This document shows positions 5,857 through 5,982 of a stretch of 5,982 bases of DNA, one piece after another. Below the pieces are notes generated by a model. That model saw only the letters and a list, made by a program, of their open reading frames with translations, was not told the origin of the DNA and made no database searches. The DNA comes from Verrucomicrobiota bacterium (GTDB taxonomy: Bacteria; Verrucomicrobiota; Verrucomicrobiia; Limisphaerales; JAGWYX01): NCBI GenBank assembly GCA_018969165.1, contig JAGWYX010000277.1:1-5982 (forward strand), in the 5' to 3' direction. The position numbers and the translations under genes were made by a program. Each line of letters begins with the position of its first letter. Position 1 is the stretch's first letter.

Positions 5857-5886
5857 AATGCGGGACACACTCGTCCGAGGATGCCG

Positions 5887-5982
5887 TCACGCCGCCTTCT
5901 TCCGCGCGGTGATGCAGTGGAAGAAACCGAGGCGCTGGTTGCTGACCCGCGCCAGCAAGCGGTAAAACGGATTGAGCAAGTT
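5887..5982 (-). CDS. C-terminal 31 codons of a minus-strand gene entering from the right edge
   Basis: The frame is open to the window edge and ends at TGA (5889-5887). The sequence NLLNPFYRLLARVSNQRLG then FFHCITARKKAA has the look of a real protein end: a helix with Leu/Arg pattern, then a hydrophobic strand and a basic tail. A final strand of the type FFHCITARK is common at the C-terminus of class I SAM-dependent methyltransferases, but 31 residues are not enough to assign the family. Coding status is inferred from the open frame, its composition and the gene-free DNA that follows its stop. Confidence 0.55.
   Translation of the reverse strand, partial: NLLNPFYRLLARVSNQRLGFFHCITARKKAA

Larger units (their letters stand above)
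5021..5886. other. Long gene-free region rich in inverted repeats
   Basis: I see no convincing gene in these 866 bases. Open frames on both strands are Arg/Pro/Gly/Ser-rich, lack domain-like patterns and cross the palindromic repeats, so they are chance frames. Positions 5039-5567 are packed with inverted repeats of several unrelated types, listed separately. From about 5640 to 5780 the DNA becomes clearly AT-richer than the rest, and holds a 14-codon frame at 5717-5761 with GGAG six bases... upstream at 5710-5713 (three bases before the ATG), too short to call a gene. An inverted repeat at 5810-5856 follows. Confidence 0.75.

Overview
The window is GC-rich and looks like a member of the Planctomycetota-Verrucomicrobiota group, most likely a verrucomicrobium. 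The main reason is a minus-strand pair found almost only in that superphylum: a DUF1549/DUF1553 (PSD1-type) secreted protein with a CxxCH motif, followed at once by a Tat-exported DUF1501 protein. A TPR protein of a style I associate with verrucomicrobia, and many GC-rich inverted repeats between genes, fit the same group. The assignment rests on recalled family knowledge and was not checked by a search.

Layout. Positions 1-375 (minus) hold the first 125 codons of the DUF1501 gene, which runs off the left edge. Positions 377-3157 (minus) hold the complete DUF1549/DUF1553 gene; its stop is one base from the DUF1501 start, so the two form a tightly coupled operon. Positions 3158-3683 are a divergent intergenic region with decayed short repeats and hairpins. 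Then come three plus-strand reading frames: a TPR protein (3684-4187), a 45-residue secreted peptide that looks like a cut-off gene start (4262-4399), and a secreted protein with an EF-hand-like loop resembling the periplasmic N-terminal domain of HupE/UreJ-type proteins (4445-5020). The last lacks the membrane domain expected if that kinship is right.

Positions 5021-5886 carry no convincing gene. The first 550 bases are a dense run of at least six different inverted repeats, several of which I recognise in style as dispersed palindromic elements. An AT-richer stretch with one tiny frame follows, then another inverted repeat. The window closes with the C-terminal 31 codons of a minus-strand gene (5887-5982).

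How the parts fit: the DUF1549/1553-DUF1501 pair probably acts together outside the cytoplasm; its biochemical role is not established. The plus-strand stretch from about 4200 to 5880 looks like a degrading, repeat-invaded zone between conserved genes. I found no CRISPR array, rRNA, tRNA, transposase or clear phage gene. The points most worth checking are the hairpin cluster, the lone HupE-like N-domain and the short secreted peptide. I do not see a clear new multi-gene system.
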